Shown piece after piece: positions 1-12,782 of a stretch of 64,000 nucleotides of DNA. Under the pieces are notes generated by a model that saw nothing but the letters and a program-made list of their open reading frames with translations, searched no databases and was not told the origin of the DNA. Source of the stretch: Leucaena leucocephala. Taxonomy: Eukaryota; Streptophyta; Magnoliopsida; Fabales; Fabaceae. Made by a program: the position numbers and the translations under genes. Location of the stretch: positions 19,358,501 through 19,422,500 of the forward strand of contig CM073518.1 of assembly GCA_037074615.1 (NCBI GenBank), written 5' to 3'. Position 1 is the first letter of the stretch; the number at the start of each line of letters is the position of its first letter.

Positions 1-898
1 AATCTTTTACTATGATTCAACTATATCTAAACGTTTAGGTCGGTGAATACATCACCAAGGCCTGTTCGGTCAGCTCCATGGAAAGTAAATCCTTTCCATT
101 GTATGATAATGTAGAATATTTGTTGTATTTCTCTAATTATCAGTTAATAATGACTAGTTATTTTCATTATTATTTTTTTTTGGAGTTCACGAACCAAACA
201 GGCCCTAAGTTGTTTGATAAAGTCGGGGCGTAGATTCGTTGTGCTTTACTTATTTTATCAAGGGTAGTTTCTGTGATCTTTGAAGATTTAGGCAAACTTA
301 TTAGAGCGACGTAATATAACATAACTCATAATTTTTCATGTTATTTTTTAGTTGAGCTATGAAATTATTTACCAAAGCATTATAATCAAATAGTTCTAAC
401 TTTTTACTTTTAATAAATGGTCAATAAAATTTAATTGTATAAGTAATAAGACAAAAGTGAACGTAATAATGTCAAATGGCAAAACAATTATAATCCCAAT
501 TTAGAAACAATATTGGAAACTGATAGTAATAATTATCTTAGATTTTCAATGGCAGTATTGGAATAATACTATGTAGATAGCAATTACCATTGGTAATAAT
601 GATATTATTATTATTGATGAAAAATTTTATATAACCAATAATTAATTAAAAAAGTCTTGGATTTCTATGGGAAAACCCTAGGCTGTCAAATACAAAATTT
701 TAAGGATGACACATCGAATAAAATAGATGGCCAATTGTTCAGGGCCCCAGAAAAAATATAGCATTTTCTTTCATAGAATGGCCATTCATAAACTGAGCCT
801 TCGGTGAACAACTTATAACTGTAAAATCTAAAAGGCATTCATGGGACCCGAGCTTTGCTACAATTTGTGTTGATTGGCTCCATCAAGAGTAAAGATGC
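1..898. other. AT-rich flank, no gene seen
   Basis: AT-rich DNA downstream of the minus-strand DUF760 gene. The right-hand part (about 700-898) probably holds that gene's 3' UTR. I see no credible reading frame, RNA gene or structured repeat here. Confidence 0.5.
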
Positions 899-3800
899 TT
901 AAATGTTTTCACCTGGCGGCAATTCTGCCAGCTTTGGAGGAGTACCAAGAACTCGTTCCATATCATAACGAACTTCTATATTGCGGATGCTGTACCCCAC
1001 GACCATTAACCAGTAGAGCAGTTTTGCAAGATCAGGCGCACTTGTCTCAGTCACGCTAGTCTGCAACCAGAATTGAAGGTTATACATACAAAAATTACAG
1101 TAATACGCCCTCCAATCCTTAATATAAGAGTTAGTTGACTTTTTTGAGTAGATTAAGAAAACTAAATAAATCAATTAAGTATGACTAAATCTAACCCCTC
1201 AAGATGAATTTATATCATATACTCCTTAATCTACCCAAATTAGTCAACTAGTTTTTATATTAGTTATAATTAACTGATTTATTTAGTTTCCTTCATCTAT
1301 TTAAAAAAATTAACTGGTTCTTATATTAGGAATGGAGTAGTAGCAAGCAAAAAAGAATTTTTGTTCATATCCCAACACAAACTCACAAGTGTTGCATAGA
1401 ATCCATAAATTACTTCAACAAATTGAATAAAGTCAAATGACAAAAGGATATTAAAAAGCAACCGCAAAGGCAAACCTTCATTTGGCTAGGATCTGAAACA
1501 GCCAGTAAACGCTTTATAAATGTATTCATTGCAAGAATAACGTCCTCCCCAGAACTGCTGGTCAACTCCTACAGAATATAATAATGCATTATTACGGTAC
1601 ATTATTGACTGATTTCAATAACTGAGCTCCTAAATTGCTAAAGATAGAGGAAATGTAGATAAGAGAGGGTTACAACTATCACATATTCGGATTGGTCAAC
1701 ACTTAACTCTTTAGCTAGACTAAAGGCAACATAGTAGTTTATGCTGATAAGAAGAAAAGTAAAAGTTACCTTCAAATTTTGAGGCTCGAGAGATTTTAAA
1801 TATTCCAACAGTTCATTTTGTGCATTGCTTGATTGTCTACCAACTTGACGATTTAGCTCGTCAATCTCCGCTTCGAGTATTTCAATGTACTTTTTAGCAT
1901 CTATTCTCTCAGGACCAGAAACATTGTTCCACCGAATTACTTCACCTGAAACATTTTTCTGTGTACCAGGTGCATAGTCTGGCATATCCTGCATCAGTTA
2001 GAAGTACAAATATTAAAGAATGTAAAAACTCAAACCTCAAAGCAGAAAATTGGACCTTTATTAATCTTCTACATGGTGCCTGGCCAGAACAAGCCTTCAT
2101 TTAGCATCTAATTTTTGAACATAACATTTTAGTACTATTTTTCCGCGGTTGACCAATACAATCTTGATAATGCAAATGAAGTCTCCTCTCCACAGTACAG
2201 AATAAAAAAAAATTCTGAATTCTTCCTACATCTCTTCCCTCATATATGTCCTCGTGGCTTCACATCATGTGCAGTCAAAACTTAGAAGCAAAATGAAGAT
2301 GTTTTCGAGTGGACATGACATTTCCACTTAATAAGCCTACGAATTTTAAATTCCATTTATTGTAAATAAAATCTCCCATGACATTTGAAAATTTAATATC
2401 CTCAGATTTTTCTCTCAATATATGATAATATAACACAACTACCAAGGTAACTGGTAACTGATAAAAGGGAAGGAATAACAACAATTTCACCTTTTTATCC
2501 TTCACTTCAGGAAGAGCAACCTGTTCTAAACTTTCTTGCAGCTCCAAACGGTATTGGGCATTGCTGAACATGTACCCAGTCATCATGACACTGTACATGA
2601 GCTGTGCAAGATTCTCTGCCACCTAAATGAAAGTCAAGTAATTCCACCAATGTGAGAAAGACACAAAGGTTTAGATAAACACCCAAGAAATTAAAAAAAG
2701 AAAAAAGAAAAAGAATGACAGTTTGCCCCAGTTGCATGGCTCAGCAATCCATCAGACTAGCCATTTGTAGTTAATTGAGACAATATTTCTTAAAACTTTT
2801 AGGAAAATCAATACAGTACAAGGGATCAAACTCTACTAAAAGACTCCATAATTTCGTTGACAAGCCATAAGTTCCATTTGATGGGAATGCAAGACTTGCT
2901 GTGCAAGCAGTGGCCAAAAGAGGAAAATCAACTGGCAGCAGTGGTCAATAAAAATGACTTCAGGTTTTGTTTCAAAATCACGGGTTTTTGGAGTTTCATA
3001 AAAACTTGACGCCAAAGATTATGGTGCAAATTTCAGGAGCTGATACATCAAGCAAAGATAAATCCCATAAAATGTACATTGACTAGAAAAGAAACCAAGC
3101 AAGCAAGTATAGAAACTCATGTAGGACTTACAGTGGTAACTGTTACAGCAAAAAATTGAGGGGGAAGTGTTCCGATCATATTTGTCACTGTTTGCCGCAT
3201 TGCATCCACCACCTAAAACCAAATAAGAACTTTCATTAGCAAGAATGCATGCATGAATGGCAATAGAAACTTTAATGAGATAATCAACAAGAACTAGTAC
3301 TATATTTGTGCAGTATGACTACACCATACCTGTTGGGGTGCTCTTTTCAAAAATAATTTCATAAATTCTGGTTGCACATTCTGAACGTACTCCAGTAAGA
3401 TATCTCTCCTGCTCTTTGACTGGTGCTTTCCAGGAGTATAATCAAGCACACAATCAGATAACTCCTCAGATAAAATCATAGAAATGCTTTCTAAAACAAT
3501 GCATCAAGAAAAAACAATAGTGAGCAGAATTATTACTATCATTTTTATCTACTACTATGACAATGGACATTGTACACTTGAGTGGCAAAGACTGCCCAAT
3601 TTAAATACAGTAATAAGTGATTGGTAGAAAATATAACATACTACAGACGGGTTGGCTCAATTTATAACGCAAAGTCATCAGACGTTTAAATGAGGCTGAG
3701 CGCATGGTATGTCACCAGTTTTAAAAATTTAAGTCAAATTAGATTGATAAAGCTATAGCATTAGACACCTCTAATAAGCCCTACATCAATTTATTATCTA

Positions 3801-4687
3801 CGGACTTTAGATGTCCGTATATTGAGCAAACATCAGTACTTAAGCCTTGCAGCTCTCCCTCCCTACAAACTAAGTTTTTGAGATGGCTCTCCTCTCATCT
3901 GAAATCTAGTCACTGTTGCTTTCATCGAGTGCCCTTCTGCACGGAAGGGCATACCTAAGGAAATATACAAGAAAAATGCTACTGGACGCCCAAGGGAGGT
4001 TAGTTTTGGAAGGATTCCCCTATTAGCTCAAGTTTGATCAACTAGTGCTTGCATGGAGAGCCAGCTAATGCGAAAATGGCGACTTTTTAGGAAGGAACAA
4101 TATGGTAAAGGCCTAGGTTCCCAAAGGACTAGGAAGAAGCGGCATGGGAAAGGATTACCAGTAGCCGAAATCTATGACCACTACAATAAAAGCCAGCAAG
4201 AGTCAGGTGTCGCAGAAGTCGGCTTCTGCAAGGATATACAATGATACATCATACATTGAAAGTACATCGAGACTTAAGGTTGTGGTCAAGGATAGTCAAA
4301 AATGCAGAAATAAGACTACTGCGATTAAAGAAAGAGGAACCTATACAGATAAAATATCAACGCGGGTAATCAAGTATAAGGAGTGTAAATGAGCTTTGGA
4401 ATAATGTGTATTAATCTTTTATCATTTATAGAATCAGGACGAGAGCAGAAGATAAGAGGTACCAGAGAGCCATTCGAGGACTTGGAATCGCCTGAATTGT
4501 TGGAAGCATCGTTTTCGGAGGAATTATATGCTTGAACTCTCAGAAACAATTTTCCTTTATGCTTCAAGTTTATCGGGAAGTTAATTGATGACGCTGAACG
4601 AGTTCGGAAGGACACAAGAATTGTTGACGAAGTAGAAGCAGAAGATAACTGGGGTAAGAAGGAGGGTTTCACTGTCAACGAATACAT
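899..4687 (-). CDS. DUF760 family chloroplast protein (7 exons, 333 aa)
   Basis: Exons (minus strand): 4463-4687, 3330-3419, 3132-3212, 2491-2622, 1770-1988, 1476-1568 and 899-1060. All junctions are GT-AG and in frame, giving 333 residues. Residues 1 to about 55 are Ser/Thr-rich with few acidic residues, as in a chloroplast transit peptide. A Ser/Asn/Asp-rich linker follows, then the conserved core containing RRDILLEYV, PEFMKLFLKRAPQQ, VDAMRQTVTNMIGTLPPQFF and ENLAQLMYSVMMTGYMF. The core repeats more weakly near the C-terminus (LAKLLYWLMVVGYSIRN), so the protein seems to hold two related helical units. DUF760 proteins are plant and cyanobacterial; the plant ones are plastid-predicted and have no established biochemical role known to me. 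The start is the ATG at 4687; the preceding in-frame codon is GTG. The last intron holds a Stowaway-like MITE. Family call is firm, function unknown. Confidence 0.88.
1106..1340. mobile_element. Stowaway-like MITE in the last DUF760 intron
   Basis: The left end reads CCCTCCAATCCTTAATATAA. The right end, read on the other strand, is TACTCCATTCCTAATATAAG. These are imperfect terminal inverted repeats with flanking TA, about 235 bp apart. This is the usual form of Tc1/mariner-derived Stowaway MITEs in plants. It lies wholly inside the intron between exons 6 and 7. Related ends occur near 38.99, 43.55 and 50.55 kb. Confidence 0.6.
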
Positions 4688-5478
4688 CACAGCTCCCCGG
4701 AGGAAACGAGAGAATGTAAAAATTGACTGTCCACAAAGAAATCTCAGATTCTAATCTTACACTTGCATACAGGAGACGAGCAAGTGATTCCCACGACTCA
4801 TTATAACTTTTAGCTCCTCGATTTGGGCTTTTTGGGATTCTTATTTCGGGTATTGGGTCTGTACTTAACAGGCCCAAAAAGTTTTTCCCGGGTATTGACC
4901 CAATTCTAGAATGGGATCTCAAAATGATTTTCGACGAATGATTTCTGTGTACCTTTTTTTTTCTTTTGCCAACGATTTCTGTGTACATAATTGGAAAATA
5001 GGGTGTTTAGTTACCTTTATAGAATATTTACCTAATAATTGGAAAATAATTGCTAAGTAAATTATATAGGAGGCTAAAAATAATTCATCCTTTTAATTTC
5101 AGGACAAATATGTGAGAGAAAAAATTTAAGCACTTTTTATCTCAAGTCATTGAATAAAATTAAAATGCTAAAAGTTCCTTCTCTGACAAAAGAAGTTTGA
5201 TTATACTCTTGATCTTTAGTTCTTCACCCTATATTTTAAAGTCTTACAGAAAGCCTGTCAAAATATTTTTTCTCATTTTATAAATTCCCCATTCGTACCT
5301 GACAAACCATATTGACACATTCCATGCCAAAGCCAATGCTAAAACCCTTCCAAACCGAAAATAAGTAACAATGGAAAGAATGAATTATTTTACAAATCAA
5401 GTATCAGTTGCGGATTTTTCTACCATTCTAAAGACAATAATAATAAAATATAAAATATGGAGGACAAAAAACAGCTCC
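4688..5478. promoter_or_regulatory. DUF760 upstream region and ESV1 3' flank
   Basis: This gap separates two co-oriented minus-strand genes. The part near 4800-4900 is less AT-rich and has GCCCA-type motifs (for example 4826 and 4872), which are common in promoters of plant housekeeping and plastid genes. The remainder is AT-rich and probably contains the ESV1 3' UTR. No other gene is evident. Confidence 0.35.
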
Positions 5479-8400
5479 TTATTGGGTAGGAGGCAAATCT
5501 TGTGGTGGCTCATCAGATTGAGATGACGTGGCTGAACCAAAGTCCAAATCAGGGAAAACACCAGGCGGCCTCTCTCGAGGTTCAATGGAAAGTAACTGAG
5601 TTGAATCACCCACCACATCCGCCCAACCATAATGAGGCTCAGCCCTTCGTACAAAAACATCATCAAACACCAATTACAACAAGATTATCTATCATATGCT
5701 TACTATTTTTTGGTATATGCTCATTTCCTTCAACACAAAATACTAGAGATTGAATATACACTAAGAAAACAGTGATCTTACTCATAATATGTTTCCTCGT
5801 CCACTACTATATCCCAGCTTTCACCGGTTGTACTATTTCCATATTTATGGACTTTCCTGATACAAGCAAAAGCCTCTAATCAGTTAGTAGTATGGGGCCA
5901 TAAGTAAATTTGACATATTAGTCCAAGTCAGCAAGAAGCCATTATGAGAAGTAAATTTAGTAAAACAATTAGCTATAACATGATTTCATTGATACCCGTT
6001 TCCAAAGTGTTCTTCTCCCCAAGTTCTTGACCAACCTGACGAAAGGAAGGAAAACACATTACACACTATTTAACGTTACACTAAAACCAAATATGGCCAT
6101 GATCCGCCGCATAGAATATGAAAAAAGAAAGAGAAGAAGCCAGCCAGACACCAAGCAAGGTACTCTTATGGCTGCTAATGCTTTTTTAAGCTAACTCGGA
6201 ATGACTTTCCTAAATCAATTGCATGATGAGAACACGTGTTCTTACCAAATTTTAGGAATAAAAATGAGCTAACGTAACCTGCAAGACTATGATAGGAGGT
6301 ATATGGGGATAATGACATCAAAAAAGGAAAAGAAAACGATTGTAATAAACAGAAACTAAAATCACTAAAATCATCATGAGAACATACGTTCGTTGGTGGG
6401 AGATACATGCCATGTTTCCCCATTCCGTGTACCTAAGCCTTTAAAGAACCTCTCCTCCCACTTGTCTCCCCATTTTGTCCCAAGCTCAGTTTCAGCCCAT
6501 TTATCAGTCCTGAGATTTTGTAAAAATTATAAATCAGAAGGATGCATGAAGAAGATTATCTATCAGAACTGATACAAAAGTGAACTCCACAGAAAAATTG
6601 GAGGAGTGGGCACCCCCTCCACTCCTAAAACAATCAACTCGAAAATTCCGCTTGTATAGGAGTCAGCCAAAAAAACCATTTATTTCTAAGCAATTATCAA
6701 ATTGAACTTACTCAACGGACTTAAAAAAACAGTAATAACTATGTCATCAAAGGCTGTTCCCCTTTTTAATTTAGAAGGTACATAATATGTTGATATTAAG
6801 AATTAATAGATGCAAAATAATCTTTGATCGATTATGAAACTTTCTTACTTTGATCTGCATGATAGAAGCTTTCCCCCTAATTATAAATTTTCCAAAAGAC
6901 AAATCATCATACAGGAAAAAAAATCATCATGCAGAAGGTTATCCTTGTTAGAAATATTTTTACACTTTATGCCCTGGATCCTAACCTATGTTTACAGGAA
7001 AAAAATCATCATGCAGGAGGTTATTCCTTGTTAGAAATATTTTTACACTTTATCCTGGATCCTAACCCATGTTTACTTATTCTAAGATATAAAGCACATG
7101 GAAACGTGAAACTGCATAAAAGATCATTAAAGCAAATTCACATGAAAGGATAAATAGAACCATTTGACAACATATCCTCTTCCATCATAATCTTCTCCCC
7201 ACTTTTCCCACCATGACTGATCATTCAGTCTACCATACTTATGTGCGCCTTTCTCAGTCCAGCCTTTAGCATCATATTTCTCCCACCTGTCCAAATCGAA
7301 TGGTCCGTCACAAATGCATTTGTTTCATAAATGATTCATAGAGAATACCAATATTTGATGTCATATGCTATATCAGCTTACCATTTCTCATACCATCCAG
7401 CATTTTCAGTTCCTGATTTTGCTTGTTTTTGTGCACTCCTTTCTATGCTTGCTATGTTGCTGCAAGAACAAGTATGCAAGACTAGTTTAGATGACAGCTT
7501 TCCTTATTTGCAAGATGCAAATAATTAAAAATATTAAAAAAGTGACCTCCATTCATCTTGATGAAGAATTTCTTGCCATGTTTCCCACCATGAATCCCCC
7601 TCAGCATTTTTACCAGATTTCTCCACACCTGCAACAATATATGAAACTAATGAAATGCACCCGTTCAAAGACAACATTTTTTATCATTTAAGTAGATGAG
7701 AAATAATGACACTACAGCCTGTAGGACATTAACCCTAGAATCGATAACACTATTCATGAATGAAGGTTCGAGGAAACTTATTGGATATGCCATTTTTCAG
7801 AAACGTATGAATCGAGCAAAACCTACTAGCAGCATAACCGGCTCGTCAAATGCAATAAGTAGAGGATATTGTATGACATGACAAGCAAGCAAATTTTGAC
7901 ATCATGTTTGAGTCTTTCAAACAGCCATTCATTCAATAAAAAATTTTGAAAAAAATGCATATGGCCAGAATATTGCAAGTAAACGTGCATGGGTAACTAA
8001 ACATAGGAAAACCTTCCTGCTAGGAACTACTCGACCAAATAGAGATTATGAGAAAACAAATTGAGATCCAATAACTTTTATTGAAGTAGGATATGTGAAG
8101 AGAAACACTTATAGATACAACCAAGGAGCAGCCAAATGATTATTTTCAATTTTGACCAAAATACACACCCACAAAATATCTCTAGAGTTATGCTAAATAA
8201 ACTTAAGGGGTCCAAAGCAATATTTGGATCTCCTCAAAATCACCTTTAAGAAAAAGTCACATGAGTGTTGCTTCTTCCACAAGTAATTTTGAACTCCCTC
8301 CAAAAATAATCAGAGTTCCTAACATTATCAGAACAGATTCCATATAATTAAATATCAAGTTGCTCTAGCAAAGACAAAGAAAGTAATGTACCTAGCTCCT

Positions 8401-11400
8401 TATATCCAGTCCAGTCACTCTTCTCCCACCACTGTCAATTAGATCAATAAAGCCAATTAAATGAATCCACCTGGTATGTGATGCTTGATAAGGTTATAAA
8501 CTACATAACATATCAAGAATGAGTTCACCTGAAAGGTACTTGAAGGGGTAGAACAAAAATTTCAAACTACTTCCCTTCAACTGACTTCATGTGATACCAT
8601 ACTTGATTAGGCAACACAAAAATATTTTTGTGCACCCAATCTATGTGAACAAATATCTTGTGTTAATGGTATTTCTAGCATCTAGGTTTAACCAAAAATA
8701 AGTGAAAAAACATGATATTTATACAAAGGAATTAATTAACTATAAAATGAATTATAACCTAAAAGATATCAAAAATTGAAAATTTCCCTAGTTACAGAGT
8801 TACAGCTCTAAATAACGTGTAACTGCTACATGTTTCCCTCAAAGTTGAATAGTGTATACCTAAGAGCTTAAGATGAAGCAAGTGCTTAAAAGAAATTGCA
8901 AAATAATTACATCATGGTTGAATCCAGCAGATCTTTGAATTTTAAAAAATTTGACCATAGTTAAAGGTTGGTGCATTGTGTATTGATGACCATTACTGTC
9001 TCTATCAAACATATGCAAATTCATTTTACATGATTGTGCTAGCAATTCAAAGATCAGTAAAAATTGCTCGTCAGTTAAATTAGTTGCTAGGAGATGGTAT
9101 AGCTGAAAATTCATGAATAACAGAATAAGAATAGTAATCATCAGTTTTTCAAAAGACAAAATTTAAGACTCAAATTACAATAGATAATATAAAGTTACGG
9201 ACTACATTTAGTTGCATGCAGATCACAATTAACCTTCCTAAGGTGTGCCAACTGCAAAGTGCTTTCACATCGAGATTCTTTTCTCATTATGTGACCTTAT
9301 CTTGGCACACAGGCCAACGTTTTGATCTTAGCAAATCTATTTTTCAACCTGACAGATGTAGGAAAATGCCAGTCTACAGTGCTCAAGAGGAAAGGGAAAG
9401 AAAAGCCACAATATGCTGAAAAGGTATAGATGCTGACTAGTGAGTTATTTTCCTCATATCATTACTGTAACTATGATAAATCATCTCATAAAATCAGCAG
9501 CTAACTCTTTAATTTACAGTTAGTATGTCAATATGGTAATTCTTATGAAATCTTATGATTCCGAGCAAGTAACGAACATAATTGGCAGGTATTGAGTACG
9601 ATAATCTTTAATAGCCAGGCATAGAGAAATGAACAGAAATCATGATATAGCTTTCATTCAACTTTACCAAATGCTGCTTCTGCAGAGTTAATTCCTGATC
9701 AAGCATACTAGTAATTTCAAAATTATAAAATTATAAATACCGTTTCTTTCCATTCTGAGGAAACGTCAGAAGATTGACCTCCCATCCTTGTCCATCTACA
9801 TCTATATCCATTTTCACCCAATTCTTCCCCACTTTCTCTAAACCAGGTACTCCCATCTTCATTAACGCCAGACTCATTGACGTTTTCATTCAACAAGTTG
9901 ATACCCCAGTCCTTCTCATTTGCTATACCAGTGTCTGGGAAAATACCAATTAACAGAGAAAAATAGTATTAAAGACGCTGTAAATGGGCAACTGAAAACA
10001 CTGGCTACTCTTTAATCATTAGACACAATGACCATGGCACTGTTACAATTGCGCAAGAATATCAATCACGAACTACCTCTTTTTGGAGGAGTATCCCGTG
10101 ACTGTGGACCTGAATTTCTTGGGTTACAGCGAGGATAGAATTTTTCTTGCTTCGCAGATGATCTGTGGCCAGAATGATATTAAGGAGCATAATCATTTAA
10201 AGAAAATTTAATAAGAAGGAAATTGTAAAAGAGACAAAAATAAAGCCATTATCATGCAATGGTATGTTATGGGACGGAGTAATGACCCAAGTCCCACATC
10301 GGGTAGCTTAGGCTGCTCGCTGGGGTATATAAGTGGTGTGGTTCTTCCTCCTTACGAGGCGCCTTTTGAGGGTGGGTTCCCCACTCCGCTTTGTATCATA
10401 ACAGATGGTATCAGAGCTGGCCCCGGCCTCTGCCCGGGTGGCTCCGTTGGCTCGTCCCAGCGGCGACTTCTGCCCGGCGTGGACGCCGGCTCTTCCGGGG
10501 AGGGCCACTGTTATGGGACGGAGTAATGACCCAAGTCCCACATCGGGTAGCTTAGGCTGCTCGCTGGGGTATATAAGTGGTGTGGTTCTTCCTCCTTACG
10601 AGGCGCCTTTTGAGGGTGGGTTCCCCACTCCGCTTTGTATCATAACATGGTATAACGTATTTCCCAAGATAAAGCATTATTTAGGCTGAGGAAAAGTGGA
10701 TAAATAAGTAGTAAGCTTTCTTCCTCCAACTGTTCTCAATGTAGATCATCACATTATTGGCATCTATAGAAGTTTCATTTTTAAATAGTATACCAATTTG
10801 TGCATTCAACCCAACATCATCTCATTATTTGAATTAGGTCATTTTATTTACTAATTTCAAATTATATAACCTCGTTCATTTTGTTGTTAAGCAAACCCAT
10901 CGTTCGATCCATTCACACGGTTGATGCATGTTAAAACTACTTCAATCTCTTACGATCCATGAGTCGGTCCTCACCACTGCCAACGCATGCGAGCATAAAC
11001 GATGCCAGGCCTTTACAGTTGACATTAGCACACCATAGGCCCCAGAGCTAAGTTATACTTATAATAATTTGACATATAATATATACGGCGAATATCTATA
11101 TAAAATAACAACAGTGTGGTAATGGAAATTAGACACATACAGGGGTGAAGCAAAGGGCATTACAGTAGACGGTTGAATACGAACTCTGTGGGGGATTTTG
11201 GCAGTATCGAACCGCCATTCTTCGTTTCTCTCACCGGGGTTGCCAGGCCGAGAGATTCTGCTAATCGGAGCTAATGAATCGGGACAGCAGCAACAAATTT
11301 GAGAGAGAGGAAATCGATCAGGGCGGAACCACAGCTTTCTGTGCTGCCATACATGATGAGTACTAGAATGGGGAAGTATGGACTGGAAATCAAACTGCGT

Positions 11401-11430
11401 GGAGTAGCCTCGGAAAGTCGCCGCCGCCAT
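5479..11430 (-). CDS. ESV1: EARLY STARVATION 1 homologue, starch-binding Trp-rich protein (11 exons, 432 aa)
   Basis: Exons (minus strand): 11141-11430, 10077-10162, 9741-9934, 8392-8431, 7547-7628, 7382-7459, 7161-7286, 6388-6509, 5996-6035, 5782-5856 and 5479-5644. All use GT-AG and keep frame; they total 1299 nt. Residues 1 to about 95 look like a plastid transit peptide. The middle is tryptophan-rich with repeated units such as WWEKSDWTGYKELG, WYEKWWEKYDAKGWTEKG, WWEKWGEDYDGRG, WADVVGD and WGDKWEE. The C-terminus is acidic/Pro-rich (PRERPPGVFPDLDFG ... DEPPQDLPPTQ). ESV1 and its paralogue LESV bind starch glucans in the chloroplast stroma and help organise or protect granules; loss of ESV1 causes premature starch use at night. 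Length and tail fit ESV1 better than the longer LESV. Intron 1 carries a TRIM element and the intron from 6510 to 7160 a tandem 83-bp duplication. Confidence 0.9.
6911..7076. repeat. Tandem 83-bp duplication in an ESV1 intron
   Basis: A unit starting ACAGGAAAAAAAATCATCAT at 6911 repeats from 6994, with a few substitutions and small indels. Both copies share TTGTTAGAAATATTTTTACA and CTGGATCCTAACC. It lies in the intron between the exons at 7161-7286 and 6388-6509 and does not touch a splice site. Confidence 0.85.
10265..10647 (+). mobile_element. Complete TRIM (miniature LTR retrotransposon) with identical LTRs
   Basis: Two 139-bp direct repeats at 10265-10403 and 10509-10647 begin TGTTATGGGACGG and end ATAACA. 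By eye they are identical. The 105-bp internal part begins two bases after the left LTR with TGGTATCAGAGC (10406-10417), the usual primer binding site complementary to initiator tRNA-Met. It ends with a purine run (GGGGAGGG) next to the right LTR. TGGTA flanks the element on both sides (10260-10264, 10648-10652) as a 5-bp target-site duplication. Each LTR holds a TATATAAG box. There is no coding capacity. It sits inside intron 1 of ESV1, opposite to gene orientation. Confidence 0.95.
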
Positions 11431-12248
11431 TGAGGGAAAATGGCATTGACAGGCTAGGAGTTCGGGTTGAGGTAGCCGCGATATAATGTGAAACTTTTTC
11501 TAGTGTTTGGATGAAGACTCTGAATGTTGGAAAAAGGAAAGAGAAGAGGGAATGAAGGGAGAATCAGAGAGAAAATCGAAATCTTTGTTTGGAGACATGG
11601 GAATTGGAATAGAGAGATAAGCAAAAGCGGGGGATGGGTACGAGAGAGAAGGAGCTCAGATCCATCGGAAGTGGCGAATCCCGATATTTATTGTTTAATC
11701 CGATCCAGGTGAGCCAATGGGGGTCCCACGATTTTCTGATATAGATTTTCCTTGCTGCACTTTGGATTTGCCACGTGTCATTTTCTTCCTGAGACATGGA
11801 ATTTTGGATACCATAAATTATTTTCCATATAGTATATATAATTCTATTCCCTCACGTTGTTTTTTTATTAAAAAAAAAACTTTACAGGTTATTAGAAAAA
11901 TTAATTACATATTGACAAAAGTAATCTTAAAAATAAGTGATTTTAATTAGATTTTATATTTTTTATCGTGTACACCTAATTTCCTAAACTTATTCCACTT
12001 TAATAGGAGAACTAATGGAGACTCAAACTAATCTAAATTAAATTAGGTAAAAAAAGTTTGGCAACAAATTGCTAGTTTTTGTATTTTGTTCTTTTTACCA
12101 TTATTTTTGTGTGTTATTCCCTTCCTCTTTCTAAATGCATAAATGAAATGAATCCTGAAAAGTTGATATGAGAGTACGGTAAATTAAGTAATGCAAATAT
12201 GTCTATTTATTGACATGCAAAAATAATAATTAGACTATGCGCATACGA

Positions 12249-12782
12249 TATTTTAAACTAATTTTAAATAAATAATTAATATTTTAAAATATTTAAAGAT
12301 ATAATAAATACTTAAAATAATTTTAGAAATATAATTAATACTATAAAGTACTTAGTTTATTGTAATTTTATCCCTTTACTAATAAAAATATAAATTTTTA
12401 TTTGATAGATATCACATAAATTTTTTATTTTGACACATATATGTGTAATATTATTTTAATAAATTACACTAAATAAATTATAAAATTTCTCAATCTTTAC
12501 ATATAAATTCTATACAATATTAATTTTAAGATTTATTCAGTACTCTTTTTTAAACAATATAATATATACGAGATTTTAAATAATAATGTGTTAAAATAAA
12601 AAATTTACGTGATATAGATAGGATATAAATTTATATTTCTATTAGTAAAAATATAAAATTATATTAATTTAAATATTATAGAGTATTAGTCGCACCTCTA
12701 AAATTAATTTAAAATACTAATTATATTCTTAAATATTTTAAGATGTTAATTATTCATCTAAAATTAGTTTAAAATATTATAT
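12249..12782. mobile_element. AT-rich foldback/MITE-like element with ~210-bp arms
   Basis: The sequence from about 12249 to 12465 is matched imperfectly, in inverted orientation, by about 12570-12782. Shared blocks include AAATTAGTTTAAAATAT, TTTACTAATARAAATATAAA and CACRTAAATTTTTTATTTT read on opposite strands. The spacer is roughly 100 bp. Such long-arm inverted repeats with no ORF are typical of foldback or MITE-like elements. I did not find a clear target-site duplication, so the outer limits are approximate. Confidence 0.6.

Noticed and set aside
10254..10689. Two long plus-strand frames with the repeated text SNDPSPTSGSLGCSLGYISG
   Set aside because: The repetition is explained by the two identical LTRs of the TRIM element; they are not genes.
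11524..11797. Overlapping frames on both strands upstream of ESV1
   Set aside because: These lie in the expected ESV1 promoter and leader and have no family resemblance.
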